Shown here: positions 1 to 9,405 of the stretch, piece by piece | How positions within the stretch are numbered: the first letter of the stretch is position 1 | How the letters are laid out: every line of letters starts with the position of its first letter | Assembly (NCBI RefSeq): GCF_000007665.1 | Contig: NC_006087.1 | Location: forward strand, 2,356,001 to 2,420,000 | From: Leifsonia xyli subsp. xyli str. CTCB07 | GTDB lineage: Bacteria; Actinomycetota; Actinomycetes; Actinomycetales; Microbacteriaceae | DNA length: 64,000 nucleotides | Direction: 5' to 3' | Notes under the pieces: model-generated | Told to the model about the DNA's origin: nothing | The model's input: only the letters and a program-made list of their open reading frames with translations | Databases searched by the model: none | Translations under genes and position numbers: made by a program

Positions 1-842
1 ATCGCGCCGTTGGAGAGCGAGAAGTTGCGGTCCTTGAACAGGGTGAGCGGTAGCAGCGGCTCCTTTTTGTTCAGGGCTTGCCAGATGACGAATCCGATCA
101 GGACGACGATGCCGGCGACGATCAGGCCCCACACGCTGACCGGGCCCCCGATGACGCCCCAATCGTAGGTGCCGCCCTCCTGTATGCCGAAGACCAGCAG
201 GAACATGCCGACCGCGGAGAGGACCACGCCCAGGATGTCGAACCGGTGCGAGTGCGTCGGCAGCTCCGGGACTAGCCGCACCGCGAGGACGAACGCGACG
301 AAGCCGACCGGGACGTTGATGAAGAAGATCCACTCCCAGCCGAGGGAGTCGACCAGGACGCCGCCGAGCAGCGGGCCGACGAGCGTCGCCACGCCGGCGA
401 CCGCGCCCCACAGGCCCATCGCCGCCCCACGGCGGTCGGGCAGGAAGATGCGGGTGATGACGGCCATCGTCTGCGGCGTCATCAGCGCCGCGCCGAGCCC
501 CTGGACGACGCGGGCGGTGATCAGCATCCCGATGCCGCCGCCGGGCATGTCTCCGGAGAACCCGCACCAGGCGGAGGCGAGCGTGAAGACCACGAGGCCG
601 ATCAGGTAGATGTTCTTCGGGCCGAAACGGTCGCCGAGACGGCCGGTGATGAGGAGCGGCACGGCGTAGGCGAGCAGGTAGGCGCTCGTCACCCAGATGA
701 CCGCATTGTAGTTGGCGCCGAGGTTCAGCCCCTTCATGATCGACGGGTTCGCCACGGAGACGATGGTGGTGTCGATGAGGATCATGAAGAACCCGATGAC
801 CAGCGCCCAGAGGGCGGGCCAGGGCTTCCGTTCGCGTTCCAT
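1..842 (-). CDS. DHA2-family MFS drug exporter, C-terminus beyond window edge
   Basis: Proton-coupled multidrug exporter of the EmrB/QacA (DHA2) type in the cytoplasmic membrane. The start is the ATG at 842, preceded by an AGAAAG ribosome site. The frame stays open to the left edge, giving about 280 residues, roughly the first half of a 14-helix protein. Landmarks seen: the acidic residue in helix 1 ([10 protein letters not shown], about 21-30), motif A ([11 protein letters not shown], about 67-77) and a motif-C-like glycine/proline stretch ([12 protein letters not shown]). It lies 29 bases downstream of a padR gene in the same direction, the usual regulator-pump pair, so PadR probably represses it. 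The substrate cannot be read from the sequence. Confidence 0.9.
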   Translation of the reverse strand, partial: MERERKPWPALWALVIGFFMILIDTTIVSVANPSIMKGLNLGANYNAVIWVTSAYLLAYAVPLLITGRLGDRFGPKNIYLIGLVVFTLASAWCGFSGDMPGGGIGMLITARVVQGLGAALMTPQTMAVITRIFLPDRRGAAMGLWGAVAGVATLVGPLLGGVLVDSLGWEWIFFINVPVGFVAFVLAVRLVPELPTHSHRFDILGVVLSAVGMFLLVFGIQEGGTYDWGVIGGPVSVWGLIVAGIVVLIGFVIWQALNKKEPLLPLTLFKDRNFSLSNGA

Positions 843-871
843 GAGAAGTCTTTCTGTTGTGTTCGGGAGGT

Positions 872-1498
872 TCAGGGGTGGTGCTTCTCTTCGTCCCAGG
901 GAAGCTCTCCCGAGACGAGGTCGTCGATCAGGGCATCGAGGGCAGCCACATCGGCTTCCGCCATCGTGCGCAGATAGCGCACATCCATCCAGTACTTGAC
1001 AGGCAGCCCCTTCGCCCGGACAGTGTCGATCGCCTTGTCCAGCACGGCGATGTCGGCGCGGAGCAGGCCGACGCGCTTCCGCAACAGGGCGATGACGGTG
1101 TCAAGAGGCAGATTGTGCGCCTGCCCGAGGCCGAGCGGGAACTCGGGGAACTCGTTGACGGGTGTGCCGATGATCTCGGCGACCCGTTCTCCGAGAGCGA
1201 GGGCGCCCTGCTCGGTGATCTCGTAGGTGGTGCGCTCGGGCCGGTTGCCCTCGCGCTCGGTGCCGGTGGCCCGCACCATCCCCTGCCGGGAAAGGCGGTC
1301 GACCGTGTGATAGAGCGACCCCGGCCGCACCTTGACGAGCCTGTCCTCCGAGCGCTGCACGAGCGTCTGGTACATCTCGTAGGAGTGCGTCGGCCCCTCG
1401 GCGAGCAACGCGAGCGCGGCGACGGCGAGGGGGGTGAGCGCAGGGATGCGGGGCATGGGTCCTGGGGGGTCGGCGGCGTACGGGGACGAGTATTGCAT
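872..1498 (-). CDS. PadR-family transcriptional repressor
   Basis: A 208-residue regulator with a PadR winged helix at about residues 18-100 ([15 protein letters not shown] then [12 protein letters not shown], the recognition and wing region) and a C-terminal Vir-like helical dimer domain ending in a charged tail. PadR proteins bind palindromes overlapping their own promoter and let go when a toxic ligand binds. The next gene is the drug exporter 29 bases downstream, so it very likely controls that pump and itself. The start could be the ATG at 1498 or the in-frame ATG at 1456, which better fits where homologues usually begin; neither has a strong ribosome site. Confidence 0.88.
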   Translation of the reverse strand: MQYSSPYAADPPGPMPRIPALTPLAVAALALLAEGPTHSYEMYQTLVQRSEDRLVKVRPGSLYHTVDRLSRQGMVRATGTEREGNRPERTTYEITEQGALALGERVAEIIGTPVNEFPEFPLGLGQAHNLPLDTVIALLRKRVGLLRADIAVLDKAIDTVRAKGLPVKYWMDVRYLRTMAEADVAALDALIDDLVSGELPWDEEKHHP

Positions 1499-1505
1499 GG
1501 ATGAT

Positions 1506-1521
1506 TATTCCGAATGGAATA
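1506..1521. promoter_or_regulatory. Probable PadR operator
   Basis: A perfect inverted repeat, TATTCC-GAAT-GGAATA, ends 8 bases upstream of the first padR start codon. Its AT content stands out from the GC-rich surroundings. Position and symmetry fit an autorepression operator; binding itself is inferred. Confidence 0.6.
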
Positions 1522-1666
1522 GTACATACGGAGTGATCGTGGTGTCAAGCGGGTGCGCCGCGCCCGCTGCGGACCCCGATCGCACAGCCCCCTCGCGGGG
1601 TCCCCGCAGCCGGCAGGTCGCTGGACGGCAAACGTACCTACGTCTTTGAGACGGAAGGTGCGAACG

Positions 1667-2575
1667 ATGACCGAAGCGAAGCGGGCCCGGCGCCGGGCGG
1701 TGCTCTACGTACGGATCAGCGATGACCCGCACGGCTTGGAGCGGGGTGTGGACCGGCAGGAAGAGGACTGCCGGGCGGTAGCCGCCACGGAGGACCTGGA
1801 GGTGGTGGCGGTGTTCCGCGAGAACGACACCTCCGCCTTCAAGCAACGCACCATCGTGTTGCCCTCGGGTGAGAAAGTCCGCCGGGTGATCCGCCCGAAG
1901 TTTAGGGCGATGCTCCAATTGTTGGCCAACGACGGTGGAGACGTGCTGATCGCCTACGATCTCGACCGCGCCGTGCGCGACCCCCGGGACTTGGAAGACC
2001 TGACCCGCACCCTGCGGATCCTGCACGGGGCCGGCTACGACACGGATGGCCTCGTGGTTGCGCTTGCCCGGGGGCTGTCCGCCGGGACGGAGCAGCCTGC
2101 CCGGACGCTGCAGCGGGGCATGATCCGCGCGGTCAAGAGCGGACGGTTCGGACGTGGCCGGGCGCGTCTGGTCGCCGGGATCACCCCGGCTGCCCCCACC
2201 GCCGACGCCGAGTACGGGGAGGCGTTGGCTGAGCGCGCCCGACTCATTCAGGAGGCCGCGCACGCTGACCTCCGCAACGCGCACGCCGAGCGGGCAGCCT
2301 GGCTGCCCGCAGGCGGCCGCCTCCCCGCCGAACCGGATGCTGCCCGGACGATGCTGGCGGCACTCCAGGTTGTCGCGGTCTACCGGGCCAAGCACGGTAT
2401 CACAGCCGATGACCCGCTGGGGTCGGCCCCGGAGGAGGGGTCTGAGCAGGTGCAGGAGTACACCAGGGCGCGCGCCGCGTACGCGCATGCGCTTGGGGCC
2501 ATCGCGTCAACGACCGATAACGCCGATGTGGGGCGTCCTGCACCGCATCGGCGCGATGTTGGCCTGAGCCGTTAG
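1667..2575 (+). pseudogene. Serine recombinase head fused to MobF relaxase tail
   Basis: An open frame of 302 codons made from two unrelated genes. Residues about 10-115 are the catalytic domain of a large serine recombinase: VLYVRISDD carries the nucleophile serine, followed by VDRQEEDC and the LIAYDLDRAVRDPRDL core. From about residue 115 the sequence matches the C-terminal tail of actinobacterial TraA/MobF relaxases (LHGAGYDTDGLVVAL, then VVAVYRAKHGITADDPLG). The recombinase lacks its DNA-binding and coiled-coil parts and the relaxase lacks its catalytic and helicase parts, so neither can work. The start at 1667 has a GGAAGG ribosome site. I infer the scar of an excised or deleted integrative conjugative element. 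It ends ten bases before the converging type VII ATPase gene. Confidence 0.7.
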
Positions 2576-2584
2576 GTGCGGGGG

Positions 2585-5500
2585 TCAGTTGTTCTCGGGT
2601 TGGGCGATGTGGATGCCGGTAAGGCGTCCGTTCTCGATGAGGAAGCCGCGGCCGGGCGGGTAGTCGGCGCGTTTGGTGTGGGTGAACGGGGTGGTGAAGA
2701 GGCTGGGGGTGTCGTTCGCGTCCGGTTGTAGGGCGAGTGCCCAGCGTGCTCCGCGCAGCGGGCTGGCAAGTTCCCAGACTGTGCCGAGGGTGGCGCTCTC
2801 ACCTTCGATGATGCTGGTGTGGTCGCTGCGGCGGAGGAGTTTGAGGAGGGCGGCGAGAGCTTGTTCGTTGCCGGAGCCATCGAACCCGCCGATGTCTTCG
2901 ACCACGACGATGCCGCGTTTCCCTAAGGCGGGGAAGCTGGCCGGTTCCGGGGCGGGGGTGGCGGCGGTGTCTGGTTCGGGTGTCGGGGTGGTGCCGATGA
3001 GGGGCAGCAGTGGGAGCGCCATCGCCTGCGTGGGGGTGGTTCCGCCGAGTGCCCGGGTGAGCCGGTTGATGGTGGCTTCTCGGGTGTCGGCGGTGTCGGC
3101 GACCTCGCTCCAGAGCGGGAGGTCGCGCAGGGTGGAGCGACGGGGTGCGATCAGGACGGCGTCAATCGGTGCGCCTGCTCCCTGCTCTTGGAGGGCTTCG
3201 AGGAGGGAGAGGATCGCGGTGCTGCGACCGGACCCTGCGGGGCCGGTCACGAGGAGGAACCCGTGTTCCGGCGCGGTCACCGGCGCGAGATGGATGGTGT
3301 CGATTCCGAACGGTGCGGGCACGGCTGGGGTTCGGGCGAGGGCAGTCCTGGCGAGAGCTTCGGGGATGGCCGGGACGGCGGCAGGTGTGGGGATGGCCCG
3401 CGCGCGCTGGGCGGTGGCGAGTTGTTGGAGTGCTGTGTCGGTGTCGGCGGGTTCGGCACCGCTGCCGGGTAGGGCGAGTTGGAGTTCCTCGTCGCCGCTA
3501 ATGCGCAGTGCCCGGCCGGGGCCGGCGTCTTTTGAGGGCGTCGGCGGGGATGCCGAGGTTCTGGTAGTCGGCTTCGGCGGTTAGCCGTAGGGTGAGGCGT
3601 TCGGGGATGCTGGAGGCGAGGGCGGCGGGCAGGGCGCCCGTGCGTTCCGCGCTCAGGAGAAGGTGCATGCCGACATTGCGTCCGTTGCCGGCGATCTCCA
3701 CGAGATCAGCGAATGGGTCGCTGCCGCCGCCGCGGTGTTCGTAGGCGTCGCGGAACGCGGCAAGACCGTCCACGAGGAGGAGGACGGGCGGCGTCGTGAC
3801 GCGCGCCGCCGACCGTTCGGCGATGAGTCCCTTCACCAGCCCGAGGAGGCGCACGATGCGGTCTCGTTCGTCGCCGGGGACGATGTCGCCAGTGTTCGGG
3901 AGGGCTGCCAGTGTGCCGAGGCGTCCGCCGGCGCTGTCGATGCCGTACACCTGCGTGTGCGGGTCGGCAGCGATAACCGAGGTCGCGAAGGTGATCAGCG
4001 TCGTGGTCTTGCCGGTGCCAGCTGCGCCGTAGATCACGACATTCCCGACCTCGGAGAGCGGGATCGCGTAAAGGGACTGCCGCTGCAGGTGCGGCTCATC
4101 GACCAGGCCCACCACGATCCCGCTCGCGGGCGAACCAGGCTTGGCGAGCAGGGCGGAGCCGAGCGGGAGGACCTCGGGCAACTGGTCCACCCACGGTTTC
4201 CGCGGGGCCGCCGTGCCTGCGTCGGCGACAGCACGGCGGATGTTTCCGGCGAGGACCTCGATGTCCCGCGGACCCTTCCGCCGTGTGGGGCACGCTGGAG
4301 TTCGGGCTGGATAGCCCACGGGGCGTTCTCGCCGAAGCCGAGATCGCGGACTTCCACGGACTCCCGGTGCTCGCTGTCAGAACGTCCGCCGAGGTACCCG
4401 GTCTGCAGGTGGGTCAGCTGCCCGGCACCGACCTTGATCGCGGCGCGCCCAGGAACCTCCGGGGGGAAGTGGGCAGCATCAGGAACCCCGATCACGTCGC
4501 TGCTGTCGACGGCATCCGCCATCCTGAGCGCGATCCGCAGATTCGTGTTCGCGCGCAGATTGTCCTTGATCACCCCGGCAGGACGCTGGGTCGCCATCAC
4601 CAGGTGCAGCCCGAGAGAACGGCCACGCTGGGCCACATCGATTACCCCGTCCACGAACTCGGGGATCTCGTTCACCAAAGCCGCGAACTCGTCGATCACG
4701 ATCACCAACGCCGGAGGCGTGTCCGGGTCGCTACGGCGTTCCAGCGCGACCAGATCCTTCGCACCCTTCTCCGCCAGCAGCTCCTCCCGATAGCGCAGCT
4801 CCGCCCGGAGCGAGGTCAGCGCCCGGCGCACCAGGTGGGTGTTCAGGTCGGTGACCAGCCCGACCGTGTGCGGCAGGTTCACGCAGTCCGCGAACGCGGC
4901 ACCACCCTTGTAGTCGACCAGCAAGAAGGTGAGCCGGTCCGGGGAGATATTCGCCGCGAGCGAGAGAATCCACGTCTGCAAGAACTCGGACTTCCCCGAC
5001 CCGGTGGTCCCACCCACGAGAGCGTGCGGCCCATGCGTGCCGAGGTCGATCCGAACCGGGCCAGCGGAGCCCTGGCCAACGACCGCGGCCAGCCGAACCG
5101 CTTCCCGTTCTGCCCCGGTCGCCCATTCGGAGACGAGGCTACCGGTGTCACGCCAGCTTTTCAGGATGGTGTCGCTGGAGCCCAGGATGTCACCAGGCAC
5201 CAACTGGGCAAGACCGACACTGCGGGGCAGGTCGCTCTCATCCAGCACACGAGCACCCGCATCCACGATCGGCGCGAGTTCCCGGGCAAAGGTGGCCGCC
5301 GCGGGCAAGCCGAGATCGTTCATCGACGTGAGCGGAACGAGCACCCCCTGCCGGACGAGGTGGACCCGCCAACTATCGGGGTGCGCTTCGATCACTGTTC
5401 GGCAGGCCGCCGGGATGCCACCGAGTGCAGGGGCGACCCAAATCACGTGAACGCCGACATCCGCACCGTCCTCGACCAGACCCACGATCCGGGTGCGGTC

Positions 5501-7149
5501 GGCAATCGTGTCGGTCACGACGAGGACGATTACAGCGGGAACGTGTGGGCGGGCGTCCGCGGGCGCGAGACGCTCTTCCGCTTGCGCAGCGTCGCCGTCC
5601 ATCCGCGACCGCACCGAACCAGCGTTCGATCCGGCTCCGCGCTGAGCGATGAGCCCTTCCAGCGCAGTGAGCAGGATGCTGGCACTGCGTTCGTCATCCG
5701 CGAGATGCGGCGCGTCGATCGGGCTGTAAGCCGAGTCGACGTGCGGCAACCACTTCAGCCATGCCCAGTCCTCCTCCGCCTGCGCCGGCCGGGCGAACGC
5801 GGTGAAGACAAGATCGGCTGGGGAGTGCAGTGCCAGAAGCTGGACCAGAACAGCGCGGGTTGCCGAAGCCGCCGAGAACCGCTCCCCGGCGATGCCGAGC
5901 GAACCGCTTCGGTCCAAACGCTCCAATAACGGGACACCGGGGATGCGGGCGAAGCGCTCATGAAGCCCGGTCAGCCGTTCCCACTGCTCCGCGGGGACTT
6001 TCCCACGTGGCGGCAACTGCACGGCTTTGCGGCTCTGAAACGTGGCTGTCCCCAGCCGGAGTTCCAGGAACGCCCGGTGTTCCGGCCGACGCGACCAGAG
6101 CCGCAGATCCCGTGAAGTGGGAAGCGTGGTCAGCGCGGCGGCAGAGGGGGTTTCCTCCTCCCGTGCCGCCTGCTCCTCGGTGAGATTCGTTTCCAGCTCC
6201 CGCTCAGCGGCGGCCAAACCCTCCTCGAACTCACGGAGTTTCACCTGGGTGGACTTCCGCTTGGTGAGCCGGTTGTCGAGCCACGACCCGATCATGATCA
6301 GCGGCGATGGGCCAACGAAGATCAGGCTCAGAACTGACTTCGTGGTCAAGTACAAAACCGCCCCCATCAACAACGGGGCCACCATCGCGATCAGGGAGAA
6401 CCGGGTGGGCTCGGCCGGATCTGGCGGGGCAGGCAACTCCACCGGGTCGGGTGCGAACACCGGGTCGACGCGGGGAGACTGCAGATACTGCACGGCACCG
6501 GCAAGCACGGGTTCGGGCTGTGGCGGTGGACCGACATCGATTCGTGCCTTCACCGGCCTGAAAGCGACCACCGTCCCGCTGGTGGCGCGGATCGTGTGGT
6601 GCGTGTGCTCGGTCCCGTCCGCAGCGAGGAGAGCGGTGCCGTTCGCGGAGCCGAGATCCTCGATCTCGACCGCGTTCCCGACCCGGCGCAGCACCGCATG
6701 GCGACGCGACACCCCCGAGTTGTGGAGTTCGATCCGGTTCCCCGATCCCGCCCCACCGTGGTCTCGGTGTTGACGGCGAGGAACTGGACTCCCTGCTGCG
6801 GCCCGTCGAGTACCGTGACGGTGGCGATCGGTGTCCTTGCCCGTTCGCCGACACCGGGAGACGTCTCCAGCACCGGCTCGATCTCCACACCGGCCATCAG
6901 CCCGGCCGAGGCGGCGGCATCGCCCGTGTCGAGGATCAACGTCTTCCCGTCCGGATAAGCCACCCGCAGAGTCAAGGGAGCGTGCCGTTGCACAGCGAAC
7001 TGCATCAGCTGAGGATGCCCTGCACCGCCCCGCACCAACACCCGCGCCACATCGCCAACCGTCGTTGTGGCGTCGAAGGTCACCGTCACATCCCGGAGGC
7101 GCTTATGCACGTCATCGGTGTACTTCATCACCGAAACCGGGAGTTTCAC
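2585..7149 (-). pseudogene. essC: EssC/EccC-like type VII secretion ATPase, three frameshifts
   Basis: The motor ATPase of a type VII (ESX/Ess) secretion system, about 1,520 codons, close to the usual EssC length. Order of domains: N-terminal FHA-like region (about 1-200, with GVSRRHAVLRR and DLGSANGT), membrane segments (about 250-295), then three FtsK/SpoIIIE modules. Module 1 has Walker A GGTTGSGKS (near 713) and Walker B VIVIDEF (near 815); module 2 has GAAGTGKTT (near 1040); module 3 has the weaker GPAGSGRST (near 1305). The GTG at 7149 has an ideal AGGAGG site. The frame changes near 6748 (inside the FHA domain), near 4285 (between modules 1 and 2) and at 3532-3535, where one extra T in a plus-strand T run moves module 3 out of frame. 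The product as read is truncated in the FHA domain, so secretion by this motor is probably lost. Confidence 0.88.
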
Positions 7150-7191
7150 TGGCCCTCCTAACCGACCGTCCCGCCGTGAATGTGAAACATA

Positions 7192-7212
7192 GAATTTTGC
7201 CCGCAAAAATTC
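7192..7212. promoter_or_regulatory. AT-rich inverted repeat between divergent type VII genes
   Basis: GAATTTTGC and GCAAAAATTC form an almost perfect inverted repeat with a two-base spacer and a one-base bulge. It sits in the short intergenic region from which the ATPase gene (left) and the WXG100 operon (right) diverge. It could be a shared operator or promoter element; nothing else in the sequence decides. Confidence 0.45.
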
Positions 7213-7315
7213 ATCATCTAGAACAAGACCTGTCGATCCACCCCGTCAGCGGGAATCCCGAGGCTGGCCGCGCGCAGGGGAACGTGCGCATATCGCACGC
7301 ATGAAAGGCGTCACC

Positions 7316-7609
7316 ATGTCGAACATCAAGGTCAGCTACGCAGAAATCGAAACCTCCGCCTCCCAGCTCAGTTCCGGCCGTGAGGAGATCACCACCAAGC
7401 TGCAGAGAATGCAGTCCCAGATCCAGAACCTCGTGACCTCCGGCTTCGTCACCGACCAGGCGTCGGGCAAGTTCAACGACGCGTACACGAAGTACACCAC
7501 CAGCGCGAACACCCTCATCGCCCAGCTCAACGAAATCCAGCAGTTCCTCACCGGCACGGCAAACGCGATGCGCGACCTCGACTCGCAGATCGCCTCCAAG
7601 ATCAACTGA
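7316..7609 (+). CDS. WXG100-family (EsxA-like) secreted protein
   Basis: A 97-residue all-helical protein of the WXG100 class: two long amphipathic helices with a turn at about residue 43 (LVTSGFVTDQASGKF). The usual Trp-x-Gly is absent and replaced by Ser-Gly-Phe-Val. Such proteins form dimers and are exported by the EssC/EccC motor, both as substrates and as parts of the machine. The ATG at 7316 (MSNIKVS) has AAAGG seven bases upstream and gives the family length; an ATG five codons earlier is possible. It leads a compact operon on the strand opposite the broken ATPase and is itself intact. Confidence 0.85.
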   Translation: MSNIKVSYAEIETSASQLSSGREEITTKLQRMQSQIQNLVTSGFVTDQASGKFNDAYTKYTTSANTLIAQLNEIQQFLTGTANAMRDLDSQIASKIN

Positions 7610-7620
7610 CCCACTCCAGG

Positions 7621-8145
7621 ATGTCGCTTCTCGAAGCGTCACCGGCCGACACCACCAGCAGCGACCCGGCCACCGAACTCCTGATCGAGTTCGGGCAACT
7701 CTGGACGCGCGGCCTGGCCGACCCGGGGAAATTGTGGCAGTTGTTCGACCGGTGCGAGATGTACTTGTTCCGGCCGGACTGCTACGGCGTTCCCGTGTTC
7801 GGCGTCTCCGGTCGGTTCGTGACGCCAGTGTTCTCGACCGAGGTGGGGTTGGCGGAGTTCATGATGAACTCCGCCGTCCTCGGGCCCGCAAGCGGTGCGG
7901 ACGGGTACGACTGGGTGTGCCTGACCGGAGAGCAGTTCTTCCAGTTGCCGGTGCGTGCTCGCTATCTGGCGATCGACCCCGGCTCCGAGCGCGAGGTGAC
8001 GGTGGACCTAGCCGAACGGACAGACGCGCCCGCATACGCCGCGGACGGGCGGCCGCTTCTGGTCAACCTCGACATGTCCCCGGACGGGAAGGTTCATATC
8101 CCGTTCGGTGAGACCACCGACCTGGGTGAAGGAGATACACAGTGA
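7621..8145 (+). CDS. SseB-like domain protein of the type VII locus
   Basis: A 174-residue soluble protein without signal peptide or membrane segment. The pattern LWQLFDRCEMYLFRP, then VTPVFSTEVGLAEFM, then LPVRARYLAIDPGSEREV resembles the SseB N-terminal domain, in which a sensor-like fold ends in a leucine-proline/asparagine-proline-glycine motif; here Asp replaces the usual Asn. The assignment rests on pattern only. It begins 12 bases after the WXG100 gene and its stop overlaps the next start by four bases, so it is translated with the secretion genes. It may be a chaperone, adaptor or immunity-type protein; I cannot tell which. Confidence 0.55.
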   Translation: MSLLEASPADTTSSDPATELLIEFGQLWTRGLADPGKLWQLFDRCEMYLFRPDCYGVPVFGVSGRFVTPVFSTEVGLAEFMMNSAVLGPASGADGYDWVCLTGEQFFQLPVRARYLAIDPGSEREVTVDLAERTDAPAYAADGRPLLVNLDMSPDGKVHIPFGETTDLGEGDTQ

Positions 8146-8432
8146 GCACGCTGCGGGTGTCGCCTGGGCAACTGCGTGCCGGCGCGAGTAACACCGGGAT
8201 CATCGAGCACGCCATCACCACCCACCCCGTCCACCAACTCACCGTCGGGGACATCGGCCACGCCGGGGTCGCGGCGGCATTGAACCAGTTCCGGGAAGCA
8301 TCCACAGCCGAACTCCGGCTCCGCCAGCAAGGGACAATACAGGGCGAACAGATCCTCACCGCCGCTGCCTCCGATACGGAGCGAGTGGACACACTCCTGG
8401 CGCAAGCCGCCACCCGGATGGTGAACGCATGA
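8142..8432 (+). CDS. Small EspC/WXG100-like type VII protein
   Basis: A 96-residue protein starting at GTG 8142, overlapping both neighbours by four bases (GTGA at 8142-8145; ATGA at 8429-8432). It begins LRVSPGQLRAGASNTGIIEH, followed by a long helix rich in Ala, Gln and Arg. Length, N-terminal pattern and position match the ESX/EspC-type 'type VII secretion target' proteins that pair with toxin heads. Function inferred from family and operon. Confidence 0.6.
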   Translation: MSTLRVSPGQLRAGASNTGIIEHAITTHPVHQLTVGDIGHAGVAAALNQFREASTAELRLRQQGTIQGEQILTAAASDTERVDTLLAQAATRMVNA

Positions 8433-8706
8433 CCCTCACCGGCGCCTCCACCGTCGAGGAACTCATCCCCGGTAACCCCGCCGCGATCGAGAACGTGGTC
8501 CAGAACATCGGCTCCGGTGTCGGACCAGCCCGGCAGATAGCCGGGGCGTGGAAGATGATGACCCTCCCCGGATGGGAAGGCCGCGGCGGCAACGCCTGGC
8601 GGGCCTTCACCCCGAAGAAGCCGGCCACACGGGCATGCTGCCGCCCGCGCTCAACCGTGTCGCCGCTGCGCAGCATGTGCGCGATGCGTACGGCGCTGCA
8701 CAGTAG
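8429..8706 (+). pseudogene. Truncated type VII toxin head
   Basis: The first 60 or so residues (VEELIPGNPAAIENV to GWEGRGGNAWRAF) look like the N-terminal type VII targeting domain that opens polymorphic toxins, including the WEG motif near residue 48. Near 8615 the frame breaks. Reading on in the other frame gives PEEAGHTGMLPPALN and AAAQHVRDAYGAAQ to a TAG at 8704-8706. No toxin domain follows, so the effector end has been lost. The original frame wanders on to 8740 with no recognisable content. Confidence 0.6.
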
Positions 8707-8810
8707 GCCACCACCAGGCCACCCTGTGCTTGTCTCCTAGAGTCCCGCTGCCGAACCGCTTGCTCACGCGCAGTAGAATGGCCAGCGACCAAGCAAACAG
8801 ACGCAGGTAC

Positions 8811-8831
8811 GTTTCCAGTCCTACAGGAAAC
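8811..8831. repeat. Small inverted repeat, possible terminator stem
   Basis: GTTTCC and GGAAAC are separated by nine bases, in the 157-base gap (8707-8863) between the toxin remnant and the converging regulator gene. There is no T run. It may be a weak bidirectional terminator. No gene was seen in the gap. Confidence 0.25.
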
Positions 8832-8863
8832 CCCGGAACAGGGAGACGGCGGCGCAGCAACGC

Positions 8864-9253
8864 TCAGGGAGCGTCGCCGGGCTCCCCGCCCCGCTCCTCG
8901 AACAGCCGCCGGTGCGCTTCGGCGATGAGCTCCAGCGGAGTGAAATCGCCGAGGTCCGCTCTCACGGGGATCGTGCCGACGCTGATCCCCGTGAGGACCT
9001 GGAGAGCGGTCAGCTCTTCGACCGAGAATCCCCGCACCTTCAACCGGTAGACACCGCTGCGCTGACGCCGTCCGCTCGCGAGCCGGCTCGCCCGGCAGCC
9101 GACCACGCCGAGATCCTCGAGGTCGGTCAGGTGAGAGAGGGCCACGGTGGTCGACATCCGCAGAGCGGCGCCCACGTCGACGCTGGATGCGCCCTCGGGA
9201 TGCGTCAGCAGGTGGCGCAGCACAGCGGCACGGTTCGGCGTGCCCGCGACCAC
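8864..9253 (-). CDS. Winged-helix regulator (ArsR/MarR-like), N-terminus uncertain
   Basis: A 129-residue protein with a winged-helix core at about residues 5-70: AAVLRHLLTHPEGASSVDV, then LRMSTTVALSHLTDLEDLGVV, the recognition helix and wing. The rest is a short hydrophobic C-terminal helix. The only usable start is GTG 9253, but the same frame continues upstream with plausible protein (PDRAIRFLAVVAG) and no start codon, so the true N-terminus may be lost or begin at an unusual codon. The target is unknown. It is followed upstream by an AT-rich stretch near 9340-9360 that could hold its promoter. Confidence 0.6.
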   Translation of the reverse strand: MVAGTPNRAAVLRHLLTHPEGASSVDVGAALRMSTTVALSHLTDLEDLGVVGCRASRLASGRRQRSGVYRLKVRGFSVEELTALQVLTGISVGTIPVRADLGDFTPLELIAEAHRRLFEERGGEPGDAP

Positions 9254-9405
9254 AGCGAGGAAGCGAATCGCACGATCAGGGAGGGAGTCTCCGACATTCG
9301 CCGACGCACCATGAAGCCATCATGGGACGGCCGCTATCAAAAATCTCGTTATTAATTCCTCTGTGAACAGATGTGACGACGATAAGAGCGCTCCCCCGGG
9401 CCGCG

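Noticed and set aside
2585..7149. Programmed frameshifting in the EssC-like gene
   Set aside because: Three separate shifts at different places and without a shared slippery sequence fit decay; programmed shifts would not hit a conserved FHA domain.
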